Of a DNA stretch of 44,483 nucleotides, positions 42,856-44,483 are shown one piece after another. Source of the stretch: Armatimonadota bacterium (GTDB taxonomy: Bacteria > Armatimonadota > UBA10988). The stretch is from NCBI GenBank assembly GCA_016235455.1, contig JACRKZ010000172.1:1-44483 (forward strand), written 5' to 3'. Position numbers and translations under genes: made by a program. The stretch's first letter is position 1. Each line of letters starts with the position of its first letter. The notes below the pieces were generated by a model. It had not been told where the DNA came from. It saw only the letters and a list, made by a program, of their open reading frames with translations, and searched no databases.

Positions 42856-43926
42856 CTACGCCTCGTCGCTCTCCTCACCGCACCGGCACGGCAGGATCCA
42901 CCTCGGCCGGCGGATGAACGGCCCACCGTGGAAAGTTTGCTCACACATGCCGCGGCGTTCCTGATGGTCGAAGCAGCTTCGCATGCAGCCGCGCGAACCC
43001 TCGATGGCGTAGCTGCCGGCACCGGCGCCACCGCCCCAGCGCATGATCTCGTTGTGGCCTTCCACCAGCAGGCCCGAGGGGTCTTCCTCGGTGCGGCGCC
43101 AGGCGGCGAACGTCGGCGGCCAGCAGATCTTGTAGGCGGCGTCCTCGGTCACATCCTGCTTGGTGACGTCGAACTCCCAGCCGGGCAGCGTCTTGTGCAG
43201 GAACGGCGAGACGCGCGGGTCACCGCCGTGGAAGCCCAGCGTGCAGCGGCCCATGTGCACATCGCCCCACTCGAAGGTCTGGTCCTCGATCTGGATCCGG
43301 ACCACCTGGCCCTCGCGTTGGTGCGGGATGGCATGGGCCTGGCAACCGCCGACACAGGCCATGCAGCGGTCGCACAGCGTGCCCATGGGGATCAGCGGGT
43401 CGGGCTCGATCTCGGCGTCGGTCAGGATTGCCGCCAGCCGCACGCGCGGGCCAAACTTCTTGGTCAGGAAGACCTTGGACCAGCCCATCTCGCCCACACC
43501 CGCGGCCACGCCGGCGATGCGGATGGCCAGATGCACGTTCGGCGCCACGGCGCCCGGTCGCAGCGTGCCGTCGGGCGGCTGCGTCTCCGGCACGCCGGGG
43601 TAGTAGGGCACGGCCTCGTAGCCGTGGTCCTCGATGAAGCACGACGTCTCGTAGGTGCCCACGGGGATGAAGAAGCTGTTGAGCAGGCCGTGGTACCCGT
43701 AGTAGGTGTAGGTCGGCCAGTAGGTGCCTTCCTCGATACCGCGCCAGTTGCCGCGCACGATGCGCCGGGCGACGACGATGACCGAGCGGCAGTTGGGCAT
43801 GATGCTGGCCGGGTGCATGCGCTCGGGCGCGCCGGCGAACCGCTCGATGTTGGCCACGCCCACCAGGTCCAGCCCGTTGGCCAGGGCCATGTCGACCATG
43901 GCCTGCTTGTTCAGCGGGGTTGGCAT
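42856..43926 (-). CDS. QueG-like 4Fe-4S reductase-family protein
   Basis: A 356-residue protein related to epoxyqueuosine reductase/reductive-dehalogenase-like iron-sulfur enzymes. The segment GEMGWSKVFLTKKFGPRVRLAAILTD matches the QueG core around GWxGKxxLL...FGSxxxLgeilTD. One ferredoxin motif follows, Cys185/188/191/195 (CDRCMACVGGC). Other Cys residues cluster near the C-terminus (CMRSCFDHQERRGMC, LPCRCG). No Tat or Sec signal is seen. QueG and dehalogenases use cobalamin; whether this one does is not shown. The ATG lies one base after the stop of a paralogous upstream gene (43928-44483). Confidence 0.75.
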   Translation of the reverse strand: MPTPLNKQAMVDMALANGLDLVGVANIERFAGAPERMHPASIMPNCRSVIVVARRIVRGNWRGIEEGTYWPTYTYYGYHGLLNSFFIPVGTYETSCFIEDHGYEAVPYYPGVPETQPPDGTLRPGAVAPNVHLAIRIAGVAAGVGEMGWSKVFLTKKFGPRVRLAAILTDAEIEPDPLIPMGTLCDRCMACVGGCQAHAIPHQREGQVVRIQIEDQTFEWGDVHMGRCTLGFHGGDPRVSPFLHKTLPGWEFDVTKQDVTEDAAYKICWPPTFAAWRRTEEDPSGLLVEGHNEIMRWGGGAGAGSYAIEGSRGCMRSCFDHQERRGMCEQTFHGGPFIRRPRWILPCRCGEESDEA

Positions 43927-43927
43927 G

Positions 43928-44483
43928 TCACACCTCCGGCTGCAGGCTGGGCTTGCCGTTGACGTCCATCTGCCACGCGGCCCGCTGGCGGAACGGCGCG
44001 GCGAACGTGTTGGTCACGCGACCGGCCTGCTCCAGATGGTGAATGCAGGTGCGCGTGCACAGCGCGCCCAAACGGTCGGGCAGGCCGGCGGGATGGCTGG
44101 GGTTGGGCCGCGCGCCGTTGCGGCAGGCGCGGCAGGTACCATACTCGATGTTGGCCACGGTGTAGGACAGCGCTCCGATGGTGACCAGCTTCTCGCCGGA
44201 CATGGCGTCGAGCGGGCAGGTCTCGGCGCACTGGCCGCAGCGGTCGCAGACGGCCTGTTCGAGCTGCGGGCTGGGGTCGAGCACGGCGTCGGTGAGGATC
44301 ATCTGACAGCGCTGGCGCGGGCCGAAGCGCGGGGTCAGCAGTTCGCCCGACCAGCCGATCTCACCCAGCCCGGCCAGCACCGCGGCGGCCTGCATGTCGA
44401 CCATGACGTTGGGCGGCGGCAGGTCGGGCTTGACGCGCACGCCCGACGGCGGAGTCTGCGGCGGCAGGTCCTGGATGGGCACG
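43928..44483 (-). CDS. QueG-like 4Fe-4S protein, 5' end cut by window edge
   Basis: Only the C-terminal 184 or so residues are in the window; the start lies beyond 44483. It is a paralogue of the downstream gene. GEIGWSGELLTPRFGPRQRCQMILTD aligns with the QueG-type core. A ferredoxin motif CDRCGQCAETCPLDAM follows, then CRACRNG and CTRTC, giving more Cys than its neighbour. The two genes are one base apart and surely cotranscribed. Confidence 0.75.
   Translation of the reverse strand, partial: VPIQDLPPQTPPSGVRVKPDLPPPNVMVDMQAAAVLAGLGEIGWSGELLTPRFGPRQRCQMILTDAVLDPSPQLEQAVCDRCGQCAETCPLDAMSGEKLVTIGALSYTVANIEYGTCRACRNGARPNPSHPAGLPDRLGALCTRTCIHHLEQAGRVTNTFAAPFRQRAAWQMDVNGKPSLQPEV

Overview
The window is GC-rich, densely packed chromosomal DNA, apparently from a diderm (Gram-negative-type), free-living heterotrophic bacterium. 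Outer-membrane features support this: a beta-barrel protein ending in Phe, a TonB/BtuB pair, and a surface-type lipoprotein. FG-GAP/LamG, GH43 and many-Asp-box propeller proteins are typical of polysaccharide-using bacteria of the Armatimonadota/Planctomycetota/Lentisphaerota kind. The signal recognition particle RNA is the large, Alu-domain type known from Bacillus-like lineages. A diderm with a large SRP RNA would fit a deep Terrabacteria group such as Armatimonadota, but this placement is a low-confidence inference. No phage, transposase, CRISPR or plasmid genes are seen.

Layout. 1-3107 (- strand): a MscS-like membrane protein, a DUF151 bifunctional nuclease and acetyl-CoA synthetase, ending in a hairpin and a dispersed repeat. 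3280-8343 (+): an FG-GAP/LamG protein with an in-frame amber codon near its end, then a porin-like barrel, a CpXC protein and the GTPase Era. 8344-13232 (+): a cobalamin locus made of a sigma70-type promoter, cobalamin riboswitch, tonB, a BtuB-type receptor and a beta-propeller lipoprotein, closed by a strong terminator. 13235-15437 (-): pdxS and pdxT (pyridoxal phosphate synthase) separated by three small genes. 15523-17379: a divergent alkaline-phosphatase-superfamily protein and a miniature GspF-domain protein.

17376-21056 (-): an information-processing block. One promoter precedes tRNA-Ser(GCU), tRNA-Arg(CCU), tRNA-Ser(CGA), tRNA-Arg(CCG), tRNA-Ser(GGA), the large SRP RNA, dnaX, ybaB and recR. 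21267-31894 (+): a respiratory complex I operon nuoA-CD-H-I-J-K-L-M-N, in which nuoB and the NADH-input genes nuoE, F and G are absent.

31915-39050 (-): a tightly overlapping operon-like run of polX, a sugar nucleotidyltransferase, three uncharacterised membrane proteins, moeA, a Nudix protein and a small membrane protein. 39085-44483 (-): secreted GH43 arabinanase-like and Asp-box propeller proteins, a large perfect inverted repeat, and two tandem QueG-like iron-sulfur proteins, the second cut by the window edge.

Functionally the window joins acetate activation, proton-pumping electron transfer, vitamin B12 capture, vitamin B6 synthesis, recombination/replication and extracellular carbohydrate handling. 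The strongest leads are the riboswitch-controlled TonB/BtuB/propeller-lipoprotein locus (a possible BtuG-like B12 capture system), the complex I operon without nuoB, the large SRP RNA abutting a tRNA, and the families of dispersed hairpin repeats.
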